From Sycobia sp. Sy_11 (taxonomy: Eukaryota > Arthropoda > Insecta > Hymenoptera > Epichrysomallidae): DNA of 64,000 bases. The position numbers and the translations under genes are program-made. Of the stretch, positions 1-12,050 are shown piece after piece. Numbering within the stretch: position 1 is the first letter of the stretch; each line of letters begins with the position of its first letter. The DNA is taken from positions 5,958,501 to 6,022,500 of the forward strand of contig JACCIC010000001.1 in assembly GCA_018907035.1 (NCBI GenBank). Direction: 5' to 3'. The notes beneath the pieces were generated by a model. The model was not told the origin of the DNA and did not search any database. It worked only from the letters and a program-made list of their open reading frames with translations.

Positions 1-645
1 TTATTTATAATATTCGTATTTAGAGTGTACTTACGTGTCCCAAATTTGCGGGTGTGAAATTTACATCTCTCGCTGATACACCATTGAAACAAAATAGCGA
101 ATCTCAGTGTTGACGCAAGATTTACATTTTAAATGTTTAAATACGTACTCATTAGTTAATTCCAATAATGTTGAAGATCTATTGGTATACAATCGGCTAG
201 ACCGGTGTGAAACATCACACACACATACACAAATACTAAAGATACTTTCGCGGAACAAACCGTCCTCTGTCGAATTAATTAACGAACGATTTCTGTACCT
301 ATCGCGCAAGACCGCAACGTGGCGTTGTTTTTCAATCGGTCACAGTGCAAATAAAAGCCAGAGGGTGCATCGAGAGCGCAGAAATGACTCGTCAGACGCT
401 TGTAACTTTCTTAAAAATTATTAGAACGTTAAATACGTTCACATTTTTTTCAAATTCTTTGTCCTCTTAAAAATTTTCAAGAGAGCCCAGCATCCTCTAC
501 ATTATGCGACTAGTGATTATAAAACTGTTTGTTTATTAGAATTTGGAGCTTAGATACGGTTTGTTGGAAAAATATTATCCCATCGGGCGCTCAGGTGGAT
601 TCGGTTCTTGTTTTACGACACTTGCCCAGAGACTTAAGCGTTTAT

Positions 646-650
<5 letters not shown>

Positions 651-698
<48 letters not shown>
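651..698. repeat. (GT)n microsatellite
   Basis: Pure GT run of 24 units. Confidence 0.99.
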
Positions 699-700
<2 letters not shown>

Positions 701-1098
701 ATTTAATAAGTTAGTATTACTGTTGCGCACGCGAATTAGTTATATTTATTATACATATACCTTAGGATTGATAATAATGGTAGGCTGTTGTGCGGCGCGT
801 TGCAACTTGCGCAAGACGTAATTAAAGATTTACGCTTGTGTACGTTTGGAAAATTGTTCAAATACCTGAATTTCTTGTTTGATTTATATAGGATTTCTCA
901 ATCTCTTCTTCTCCTTTAATATCTAATAATTTATATGTATACTAATAATGTTAAATTGCCTAATATCCAAAAATTCTATTCTTTTCTTGCGTACTCGAAG
1001 TTCCGCGGCATAGATCTTAAAAACATACAATCGTATACAAGCATTCAAAGTTCAAATCAGAAGGAAATAATAACGAATTGGCAAGCGCGTGCCTGACA

Positions 1099-1102
<4 letters not shown>

Positions 1103-1190
<88 letters not shown>

Positions 1191-1221
1191 GAAGGGAGAG
1201 AGGGAGAAAGGGAGAGAGAGA
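1103..1221. repeat. (GA)n microsatellite
   Basis: Pure to about 1178, then interrupted by GGG and AAA. Confidence 0.98.
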
Positions 1222-1544
1222 ATAATTAAACAACAGCAAAGTAGAAGGGGGAGAAGAAATCAAGAAGGTGATTTAGCGTAGAGAATTTATATATGCTATT
1301 TTACGCCGCGCCGCGGATCTTATAGTTTATTGCTCTTTGACGACGGCGGCTTTACTGCACGCAGCGACACAGCGGCATCGGAATGCTTATCATTTTCGCA
1401 AGATGCAGAGTGGTAGAGGGAGGGATATTTTTACTTTTCGAAATAGACCATAACTTTTTATTATGCAAATAAATGTGATAGAGGGGGGGGGGCTCAAATT
1501 TTCCTTGCAACGTTCGCGTATCCTTTGGAGAGCGAGAGCGAGTG

Positions 1545-1553
1545 AAAAAGAGA

Positions 1554-1599
<46 letters not shown>
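1545..1599. repeat. (GA)n microsatellite
   Basis: Pure from about 1560; preceded by a run of G at 1482-1491. Confidence 0.98.
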
Positions 1600-1603
<4 letters not shown>

Positions 1604-3136
1604 AATATTTGTTTAACTAAGAAAAGGTCTAAAAATCGTATTTTTCATTAGTTAGCGAATTTTTGATAGACTTAACTTAATAAAGACACCGTACATAATA
1701 AAAGTAGGACGTGTTTTAATTAATATGCTTATTAAGCTCCTCTTCATGCTTTACAAACATTTATAAGCTAATTGCAATTAAGCAAAGGTTAAGTGAATTG
1801 CCGTTAAAAATATTTACGTAAAACGATATATAAATATTACATTTCAATATTATATGCATGCTAATATATGATAATATATGTTGCGTACATACATTGTTCG
1901 ATGCAGCATAAAATGAGATTATTATAACTTATCGTTTTATATTAAAGTATATTTTTTTCAATAAAATTTTAAAAACTTCTCTTCACAATCGATTTTCAAA
2001 CTAGTAGAAAAAGGTTAATTTGTAGCGTGCCATAAGTTTGAATCTACGATCAGTATACACTATTGTATAAATTAGCGAAAATTCAATATTTTGTTTGTAT
2101 TACATCTTAAGTTAAAAGATGTTTTTTAAACAAATTTCGGTTGGCATTCTATTGAATGGATTACTTGCAGCGTAAATTCTGAGCGATTGCAATGTGAAAT
2201 AAAATTTATTGTTTTAACATTCACTTACTAGTAAAATAAAACTTTATCTGCGGGCGAAGTGAAGAGATCTAATCACATTAGATGCTGAAAAAAAATTTTT
2301 GCGAAAATTTGATTCGTAAGTTTATATTTGAATATAATCTCATCTCTAAAAAATATATACTTTCCCTGTATATTTATTTTTCATCTTTTAACTTATGAAA
2401 GCGTAATGGTGAATATGTCATTGAAATAAGCACATCAATAGGTGCCCTCCTGATAAAATAACGGTGATCGATTTATGTGAAATAGAAAAATAAAACAGCT
2501 TCATATTCACTATATAAGATTAGGCGAACATCGAGGATTTTTAAAAATTTTAAATTTAATTGTTTTTTTTTACTGATGTTGGATAAAGAAAACTTGTTTA
2601 CTTTATTAAAAAAATAACGGTCAGCTTATCATTTTTGGAATATTAAGGAAACGCATATTATGATAAGCGCTATAACTATAATAAGATAATGGATATAGAG
2701 AATCGTTGGAATTGTCAACTTCCAACAGTGAATTATCGATTTTTCATCAACATTTCAATACTTTCCGAGGACCTATCGCCCACTGTTCTTTTTATTATTC
2801 TCATAAGTAAATGAACTGAAAAATTTTTAATATATTGGAAGAGCGTATTCGTAGAGTGACATAAACTTAAAGTATTCTATTACAATGGATTATTGACCAA
2901 AGGTAGACTTCCAGTGAACATTATCAGATACATTTTTAAACGCGTAACAATAGTTCATCTCATAGTAAAACTAAATTTCTAACATATTATCTCGAAACTC
3001 TTTGCGATCTTCTTTTATATACCAATAAAAGAGAACGAAAACAAAATTTAGTATATCACAAAGCAAAATATAGAGACAGAGAGAGATAAAAGAAAAAGAG
3101 TCACTTTCATTTAAATTCCAGAATTCTCATCCCACC

Positions 3137-3295
<159 letters not shown>

Positions 3296-3299
3296 CGAA

Positions 3300-4400
3300 A
3301 ACCTGTTGCCCGCAAGGTCATACCATTGTGTGCGCGCGCGCACTTTCATCCTCATCCTTAATCCCATGAGCGCACCGCACGCCGGTGCATAATCGAGGCG
3401 CGGGTGCGAGTGCGCAGGAGTTCTTACGAAGAGAGATAGAGCGACAAGTTGGGGGGAGGGGCGAGGTAGAAGGAGAGCGCGCGGCGGACGCGCGAATGCA
3501 CTTCCCCCGCTGCTGACGTCAGGCGCTGGCAGTGCGGGGCCGGAGAGGGAAGGGGATGGACGTCGACGCGCTGCCGCAAAACAGACGCCGGAATTCAAGC
3601 CGCGCGTCCGATGCATTTGCGTATTACAGCCGCGCACGCGCGCGTATACCCGAGTCATCGAGAGCGTGGCGGCGAATATCGCTTTCACCTCTTCGTTCGC
3701 TGTCTCTCTCTTAAGGCAGTGTCAACGCTGCAAAGTCCGCACAGCCGATGCGCGGCCCCGAGCCGGGGGCAGCACCGCTGGGACTTTCACCGAACGACCG
3801 AATTCCGCGGAGAGCGAGAAACAGCGACGGGGGGGGGGGTATATAGTACACACACCCACACGCGATGAACGAACCCGCCTCGGTGTTGTCAACGAGATGG
3901 GAGAAGGGATTGTTTTCCGTCTTGCCGGCGATCGATTACGACACGTTCGTCTATTTTTTTTTTTTTTTTTTTTGTACCTCCGCCGCATATACTCGCGCTG
4001 TTGTATCCGCTCGAACGTTTCTATATCGTGTATACGTACATATACATACATGTATATATATACAGAAAACGAGTTTGTCCCGTTGTACCGGCGCGGCGAG
4101 CGCAATTAGCTATGAAACGCCGCGGCCGGGGGAGCGTGGAATGTTTCCCTATGCGCGCCGCGTGCTGGCCAGGGAGATAAGTTTCCCGGCGCGCGGATCG
4201 GGGACTTTGTTAATTTATGGATGTAAAACGGTCGTAGCCAGCTTTGATTGCACTTTGAATAATGCCTGGATTCGCACATAAAATTAAAACGGCCCGGCGA
4301 ACGAGCCGCGCGCGAGGCTCGCGTCCCGGGGCGCGGAACGCGCGCCCGCGAATACGCATGTACATATATTTATGCCTAGAGGAGCGTGCAAAATGCGAAG
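3300..4400. other. CpG/GC-rich island upstream of the receptor exon
   Basis: The block is rich in CpG and GCGC strings, directly follows a 154-bp CA repeat and includes a 20-T run. Open frames of up to 193 codons here are made of repeat or low-complexity residues. Its place 3-4 kb before the exon makes a promoter or enhancer possible, but no core-promoter set is convincing. Confidence 0.4.
3954..3973. repeat. Poly-T run, 20 bp
   Basis: Uninterrupted T run inside the CpG-rich island. Confidence 0.98.
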
Positions 4401-7017
4401 CCAGGTGCTCAAAGCTATCTGGCTGAGACTTATTGTAATAAAAAAAATGTAACGTTAGCTAACGTAAACTTAAGACAGAAAACAAGTAGCGTTCATATCC
4501 CTAAAATTAGGAGACACAGATTTGACGTCATGCCTGACGGAAGGACAGAAATTGACCTTAAAGCCTATTTGTACACGCGCCTACTTTAACGGAATCTTAC
4601 TATGTCTTTATAAAAAACAAATGTAGCATTTATCTCCTTTTTTTAGCTAAATGGAATAATGGCTAAGTTCAATTGACTTAGTCTATGTATTGTTCGATTT
4701 TAGTTTTCTCATTTATAACTATTGCTTAAATATATATATATGTATATATATAATAGCTGTTTCCGAGTACATTTTTTAATAAGCCTATGAATATAACGAA
4801 GATTTTGGCTGAAAACCGAATTTTTCGTATGATAATTTACTATCGCGATAAAAAAACTGATTAACACGCTTGGATATTATTTGATAAATGCTAAATCGAA
4901 ATTCCGTTTAAAGTAATAAGATTCAGTAATTTTTGAACTTATCCACAATAGCACAGTAAATAATCTATAGACGTTCGCTGTTCAATGTTCGAGGTCTTCT
5001 TCTTCGTCCGGCCGAGTTTACAAAAGTGATCGGGAACGCAGGCGCGCGCCTCTATCGTGCCCGAGAAAATCGGTCAGTATTTCCAATTTGGAGTGGTTTT
5101 TAACTCAAGCCGTAAATCCCCTTACCGCACCCCCCTACCGCCTCATTTTATCGCTCGGTTACGTATTTTCCGGAGGAGCGCATCGGCGGCGGATCGATAA
5201 ACAATCGTAACCATAAAATCTCAGTATAAACCTATAATTCATATACCTTTTACGATCCAATGGTATAAAGTTGGCGATAAACGGCTATGTTATTTGAAGG
5301 AACGTATATAAAAGAAAAAAGCAACGTCGCCATATTGCAGCTAGAGCGAGAGTCGGAGGGAGAGGTGGGGGGGGGGGCAATCATCCGAGCTAGGAATGCG
5401 ACGCGCCACCACGCCGAGTCGACCCTGAAACAGAAGCCAGCCGGTCGTTCGAAATTTGCGCAATCGACTGCGGAAGGGGGAGGGGGTTATGTTTGCAAAC
5501 TAGAAAATGCGAAGAGAAAATATTATTATAATTCACCGAACCGAGCTAATGAATTCTCTTTTTTTTACGTCTCTCTTCCACTGCTATGTCGACCATATAC
5601 GCTCTGCTATAAATATTTTACTTTTAATTCTTTCTGATTCAAAGTCCGGCAATTTTGTAACTCTCCCGCACGTTATAATTGTCTAGAGTCCCGTAATAAA
5701 AAAGTCTGGATTAATGGGAAATCGAACGATCCTGTTAGATGGAAAGTCAGAGGGGGCGCGTAGGAGTTTTTGTTCCATTGTAGAATCGGCTTTGGTTTCA
5801 GCGCGATTAGTGTCCGTAAGAATCGTTTTATCTATAGGTATAGATCTATACCTTTTTAAGGTAGATATAGTGTAATCTATATGATCGAGCACAGTGACTG
5901 CTAATGCTTATGTAGATTCGATAACAAGAGAAAAAAAAAGATTAAATGCCGATAAACGCACGATTAATATAGGGACTATAATAGCCGTTCCAATAACACC
6001 TTTTTTCATATTACTTTCTTCGAGTTAATTCCTGATGTATAATGAACCTGTTGAAATGCACATATTGCATTATCAGCTACTCTCATAATAGGGTTGTTTT
6101 TCCTACTTTGTAAATGTTTTCATCCACGAGCAATAAACTATTTTGTATTGTTACAATTTTTAAATTCTTAAAATGAATATGTTCAAAACGTCCATCGTGA
6201 AAGAATTCATCGATATAAATATAAACATCTATTCATTCTGATTATACGGTTTCGCAAATACTACGGACATTTTAGTATGAGCATTTTGGCTCGATGGCGC
6301 TAACTTGATGTCAACGGTAATCTGCATCTTAGAAACTGCAAGAAAGGACAGTCTATATTTATTTAGATTCTGCTTGGGTTACCTTAATACATCAACATAT
6401 TGTCAATATGATACTGTTATAGAACTCATTTTAAAAACTAGATCTACGAGTCCACGGTGATGGTGTTTTTTGCAAAACACCTTTTTTATTAAATTTTAAA
6501 GATTATCTAAGCGTTAGCTACAAAACTTTCATTCATGGATAATCGATTGAAATTCTCATACATCGACTTAGTGCAGTTGAATATAATATCTAAAGAACTT
6601 TTGCTGAGACTTTTTTCACGACATGCTTAGTAAGACGAGGTGCGGAATGATAATATCTCGGTCAATACAAAATTAAATATATTTTGAATTATACGTTATT
6701 CGTTCTAGAGTTCTAAACAATAAAAACAATGACAAATAAAAAAAAATGAAAACTTGAGTAAGGCGAGAAAAAATGTCAAGTTTTTTGTTTTTGTATTCAC
6801 TAAATAAGAATAGATCAATGAACAAAAATTTGGTTAATACACCTCGACAGAAATTTTTTTTAAAAATAACTTTCGCTATTCCTCTGGTCTAAATAATAAT
6901 CCCTAGTTCCATGAGTAATTAGATGCAAGTAACTGCTCGCAGTACATTCCCTGCATCCATTACCATAGTTTCCGCGTAATAAATTCCTCTCCATCATCCA
7001 ACCGGAAAGAAAGGCCA

Positions 7018-7020
<3 letters not shown>
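4400..7020. other. Non-coding, AT-rich with one GC-richer patch
   Basis: A GC-richer, G-run-containing patch lies at about 5030-5500; the rest is AT-rich and stop-rich. Nothing else is recognised. Confidence 0.6.

Positions 7021-7072
<52 letters not shown>
7021..7072. repeat. (GA)n microsatellite next to the receptor exon
   Basis: Pure GA of 52 bp ending 60 bases before the exon's acceptor. Confidence 0.99.
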
Positions 7073-7073
<1 letters not shown>

Positions 7074-7114
7074 AATATCAGCAATAATCGCTATGACCAA
7101 AATAAAAGAACACG

Positions 7115-7132
7115 TTTCCATTTCTGTTCCAG
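7115..7132 (+). other. 3' splice site of the receptor exon
   Basis: A pyrimidine-rich stretch (GTTTCCATTTCTGTTCCAG) ends in AG at 7131-7132. It is the natural start of the only recognisable coding block. A purine-pure GA repeat ends only about 60 bases upstream, so the branch point must lie in the short gap between them. Confidence 0.75.
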
Positions 7133-7368
7133 ATCCAGCGTGCCCGTGCGGGACATCAGATTCACCCTGTACCCGGTCGGCTTTATAATCAGCGCCATCT
7201 TCCTCGCAGCCACGCTGGCGGCCGGCTGGCTCCTGCCCGCCTCTCATCACGTGTTGCACTGGCGCTGCCAGACCCATCACGTCGCCTGCCTCATGCTCGG
7301 CGATATCTCCATGGCCGTCATACAGCTGGCCGGGAATTCGCTCCAGGGCGAGTTCTGCCGCGCGCTAG
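7133..7368 (+). CDS. mthl1: Internal exon of a Methuselah-like (class B) GPCR, TM1-TM2, probably the Mthl1 type
   Basis: This 236-nt exon completes a split codon (third base A at 7133), has 78 whole codons and ends on the first base of a codon, so it enters with two bases from the previous exon and leaves in phase 1. Numbering whole codons from 1, a short pre-membrane stretch (SSVPVRDIRFTL) leads into TM1 at about residues 13-34 (YPVGFIISAIFLAATL onward). An intracellular loop with HHVLHWRCQTHH follows at 38-49, then TM2 at about 50-67 (VACLMLGDISMAVIQLAG), a short extracellular loop, and Cys75, in the position of the TM3 cysteine that disulfide-bonds to extracellular loop 2 in this family. 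The LPASHHVLHWRCQ loop differs from the LHGK-type loop of Mth/Mth2 and resembles what I remember of insect Mth-like 1. The codons are GC-rich at third positions, unlike the flanks. No stop or frameshift is visible. The extracellular and TM3-TM7 exons are not found, so the gene is partial here. The receptor family assignment is fairly firm; the subtype is from memory. Confidence 0.72.
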
Positions 7369-7374
7369 GTGAGT
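7367..7374 (+). other. 5' splice site of the receptor exon
   Basis: The sequence AG|GTGAGT is a near-perfect donor, with GT at 7369-7370. The frame stays open past it for about 25 codons, but similarity to the receptor family stops at this junction. Confidence 0.8.
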
Positions 7375-7484
7375 ACGAGAGAGTTACTTATACACACAGA
7401 CACAATACATATGTAATACATCATGCCCCGACGCTAATTCTCGCTTGATGTATAATAGAGGCATGATGTATAAAGGAGCATGAA

Positions 7485-7503
7485 CGCGCGAGCGCGCACG
7501 CGC

Positions 7504-7554
<51 letters not shown>
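7485..7554. repeat. Alternating purine-pyrimidine run ending in (GT)n
   Basis: GCGC-rich DNA runs directly into a pure GT run (7510-7554), about 120 bases after the exon's donor. Confidence 0.95.
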
Positions 7555-7555
<1 letters not shown>

Positions 7556-7775
7556 AAAATAAGAATGCCAGTTTTTTGCGTAGATCTCGTTCTACGGATG
7601 GAGAGATATAAGGGAGGAGGAAAAGAGAGAAAACGACCAGTCAAATCAGTCACTGCTTAAGATGAATTGTAGTGCACGATTTCTTGATAACCCACAGAGA
7701 TCGCATTGTGTGCTCGAATGTTAAAGCGTGTTCGTTCGCCTTGACTATTTTTCATTCAATTCGAGTTTTAAATAG

Positions 7776-7778
<3 letters not shown>

Positions 7779-7830
<52 letters not shown>
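7779..7830. repeat. (TA)n tract, 52 bp
   Basis: Pure alternating AT. Confidence 0.99.
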
Positions 7831-7835
<5 letters not shown>

Positions 7836-9800
7836 AAAGTTTAGTTTTTGAAAAATTAAAAATGTTTATTAAGATATATAGATAATGCACCGGTCTCGTT
7901 TAAATGCTGCATTCAGATCAATAGAAATGAATGACAAATTGTATACCGGTGATTTCAAAATTGATTGACAGGGAATAAGGTAATTTTTATACTCGTAGAA
8001 TTTCATTTCTATTAGCGATTAATACTAGAATGTAAAGCTTAAAATAGTAATTTCAGATCTCCCGTAATTCAATGTTGATTGATTGACAAAGTACATTGTA
8101 TGGAAAAATGAAGAAGTTTTGATCACTTTTCGTTTTGGCTTAATACTCTGAACAGTAATTTATTTCTTGAATCCTTTTATGGTTAGCTAATATTTTACTC
8201 AAGAATAACATTTAGAATTAACATGAAATTTCGTTCAGTAGGATGGTTTCATAGCCTTACCTGTGTATTGTCGGTAGATTCTGATGCTCTGATTAACTCT
8301 CGTATTAAAATTGGACTAGTAAAAGTGCATAAACGTCAGCGTCGGTATTTAAAATTGAACATATATTATTTTAAGTGAACTTATTTACTCACAATTAATC
8401 GGCCATATAATAGCATTATGTAAGTCCTTAAGTAAGTTAAGTTCAGTCCTTAAGTATTATGTAACTTCCCTGAGCTTCCAGAACAGTTTTTTTTTTTTTT
8501 TAATTATTTCACACTCATTTAAGCAAATTTTCAGTATATTTATTGTTTTAATTATTATTATATTTTAAATAAATTTTTATTAACGATATATGAGAATTCA
8601 TTGATTTAATATGATATTTTAATCACTAAACTCCAAAATTTTACAAATACGAAAAGATTATAGATACGATTTAAAAAATTGTTATTATATACAAGAATTC
8701 GACTAAATGCTTATTTTCGGGTCCCCTCAAATAATTTTTCTTAAACAGACATGGACATCGTCTCCGTGAAATCATGGCACTCGAGTTCTTTTTGAATTGA
8801 TTCTCTAGAAAGACGAGGCTGCGTAGTAGCAGTTGCAACAGTTGCGTCTGGTTGCGTACACCATGCGCCACACACGGAGAGAAACCATAGCGCGAGCGCG
8901 CGGATCGACTCGGAAAAATCGAAGAGTGACTACATTTAGGGCGAAAAAGGAGAGAAAGAGACAATGAGAAGAACGCCGCGCAGCACACACTCTTCTTACT
9001 TTTCTTATTGGGGGAAAAAGGTTCGTTACGCACGGGGTCCTTTTTCCCCCCCTCCCGCTCACCAGAACCGGATTTTCCCCAAGCTCCGCGGGGTCGAGAC
9101 CCTAAAGGAAGGAAATAGAAAGGGAGATAGATAGCGATAGTAAGGGGAGAGGAGTAGACGCTCTTCTGCGACCGGGGGGCATATTTTTCGCGTTGTTGCC
9201 GGGACCATATCTCTATATTGATATGCCTTCTCTCTCCCTCCCTATCCCTATCTCTCTCTTTCTCCCCGGAGCAGCAACATCAGACACTTGATACAGCTGC
9301 GCCGCGCACGAAGAAGAAGAGGCAATAAGAGAATCGAAAAAGTTTCACGCGCTCGCTTGGCTCTCTCGGCATGCCTTTATAGGAGAAATCGTAAAAACGG
9401 CCGCAAGCGGGATAACGGAGAATGTGCGTATAAAGTATTGTGTATATATATGCCAATGCCTATATATACGTATGCGGATAGGATGAGCGTGAGGGAGGAA
9501 AACTTTGCGAAGGGAGAGCCTGTGCAATTTTCTCCTGCTCGCTCGCCCCCTCTCTTTCTCTCTCTCTCCCTCTATGCCTCTTCATCTCTGCCAAGTTCAT
9601 TATGAACAGGGCGTTTATTGCCCTTTTTCTATACTTAAATAGCGTTTGCATAAAAGGACGCGTGCGCCTGCATATATACGCGCATGCGTATACGCACAAT
9701 GAAATTCTATTTAATATGCGTGCCTCGTTAAGCGAGGCTTCGATTATTTATAGGGGGAGGGGGTTTGGTATTAAATTGGACATAGGTATATAATTCATTC
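7831..9800. other. AT-rich plain then a GC-rich patch
   Basis: The first kilobase is AT-rich. About 8810-9700 is GC-richer with C/T-rich stretches. Frames of up to 120 codons are unrecognised and overlap on both strands. Confidence 0.6.
8416..8465. repeat. Short direct repeats
   Basis: AGTCCTTAAGTA occurs at 8423-8434 and 8445-8456. ATTATGTAA flanks the pair on both sides. Confidence 0.8.
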
Positions 9801-12050
9801 GAATATATGTCTAAAGGGGAATATAGGGGAGGTCGTTCGGGAGAAGAATATTTTTACCTGTAAAAATAAGCTTTGTGCGCTGCTCTCGGTTTCATATGTA
9901 CCAGTCGGTATAGATTCAAAGCCACAGATTTTCGCGCGTTATATGCTTATAAATCACTTTTTTAATTTATTGTAATGATTATGAGCTCAATTGGTTTTTA
10001 GACCACCAACGCATAGTTAAAATTAATTTTTTCGACCTTATTAAAAAGCTATGAATAACAAGTTTTATATTTCATATTTATTAACAATTAGCGGATGTTT
10101 AAAATTTTTATCCAAAATTGTAAAGTTCTCCTTATTCTAAATAAAAAATGAACAAAAAACAGTGTGAAGAGGTCAAACACGGAACAATTCGTTATTCAAA
10201 AGCGAGATTATGGGAAATGTTGAATCAAGACGTTCAGCCATTCCCTATTTTTCAATTCACGACTTTGATGCAATGAGGCTTTACGTTTACCAGCAGGTAG
10301 CATGTGTAAATTTATTCTATTGCACATTAATCACGTTTTGCATTCTTATAATTTAAATAAAGATCACTTCAAAATTGAATTATACATTGCTTTGATTATC
10401 AATATTATCCAGTAGTAAATTTATTAGTAGATACCATTACAAATCATATAATGTGTTCGTCAAAGTGCTTAACGAGGCACCTCTTTCTATGAATTAAAAT
10501 TACTCTTGTCGTCAATCGCTTTATGATAAATCTAAATTAGTACTCGTACTCCTGTGCGAGCTGTAAATTCGCTCATGAGAATTGAGCAAAAGTGGAACTG
10601 ACTCCTTTAGAATATAGAGCTGAGAAATCAATGAGTTGAGATTAGAAGGCTGAGCTGGCTTGAGAAATACACCAACGCTTGCTCAGGTATTATTCATCAA
10701 GGGGTCAGTGAATATATTATTCACTGCCAACAGTTGCACACGAGAGAAGGTGCGAATGAGAGAAAGTGTGATAAAAAGCACGTCGAAATCAGCGAGAGCG
10801 CCGTAAGAAAGAATAAGCGCAAAACTGATCAGCAAAGTAAGCATGTCAGAGTACCACAGTTCCATATTTTCTCATTATTATTATCAGTTTTTCCTATATA
10901 TTAGCATCTACGAAGTATTAATATAGTTTTATTTTTAGTAATTCATCGAATTCTTAACGTGAGTGAAATTGAAATGGAAGAGTCGTTTATACTACAGTTT
11001 TGCATTGTTTACAACTTTGCGTATCCTTAATTTAAGATGTAAAACCTTTACTCGTATGAAAATGTCGCTTTAACCACTTTATAACAGTGTGCTAATGCAT
11101 TATCTAGGAATTGTCTTAATTTTAACATTACAAAAGAATGAGAAGTAACTCAAAAGAGTCTATTCGTTTCTTAGACTATAGCTAATGTGTGAATTTGATT
11201 AATTCATTCGTAAGTGGTTGTCATGTCAACTATAACCTGAAAAATGTACACGAATTTGGATTTGTAGAACAATTTTTTGATATTCGATTATACATCATCT
11301 ATCACAGTTCTCTTATTGATCGAAATGACGAAGACCACTAGCGTTTTTTCAATTTTCCAACTCCGAATTTGATTAAAGGATCTCGAAGTGTGCCGCTTCA
11401 AATACTGCAACCGATAGTTGTTAGTATCTTGTTTATAATTGTTTGTATCGAAGCCTATTTTTAGTCCCATGTGTTTATCGAGTTCCATAATATTGTTCAT
11501 TTTATGTACACGAAAGTTTATTGGTTATCTGAGCATAGAACTCGATTATTTTTCGATCCATCTGCATGCATTTCATATCAACAAAAACATCAAGTACTTC
11601 AAGTTGCACGGAAAATGATCAACAGTAGCGACTGCTTACAAATACCAAAGGTTCAGTTAAATATTGAAACAACAGAACGATCATACTTGTTTAACAAATA
11701 GTAGGTGATGAGGGTATAGTTTGACGGCGAATTCCGAATACCTATTCTATATTTATCAAGCAGTAACTAGAGCAGCTTCTCGGCGCTTAGCAGGCATGTA
11801 TTTTATGGGCTTAAATAAATTAAATAATATACATATTATATACTTCGATTTAAAAAATGGAAAGACCGTCTGTCATATTCACTTCAAGATTAACAGAGAT
11901 CAAAATTTATAACACCAACGAAAAATATGAATCCTTTTAGATGCATTACAGATTTTCTCATAAAAAGGACGCTACATTTATAGAGAGACCGTATTGGAAC
12001 GTAACCGTAACTTTTAAATTAGACGCGATAAGTCACAATGAGCAGGCAAG
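9800..12050. other. AT-rich non-coding
   Basis: This is unique-looking AT-rich sequence without long microsatellites. No exon, RNA gene or mobile element is recognised. Confidence 0.6.

Larger units (their letters stand above)
1..3110. other. Non-coding, mostly AT-rich
   Basis: Apart from three microsatellites (listed separately) and a small GC-richer patch near 1300-1400, I see nothing coding. Frames are short and stop-rich. No upstream exon for the receptor's extracellular domain was recognised. Confidence 0.7.

Noticed and set aside
4230..4262. AGCCAGCTTTGAT matches the body of miR-2-family microRNAs
   Set aside because: The seed part (ATCACAG) is absent and I see no complementary arm upstream to make a hairpin.
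8250..8275. Zero-gap ACAG|GTAAGG on the - strand
   Set aside because: There is no good pyrimidine tract on the - strand and nothing else indicates a - strand transcript here.
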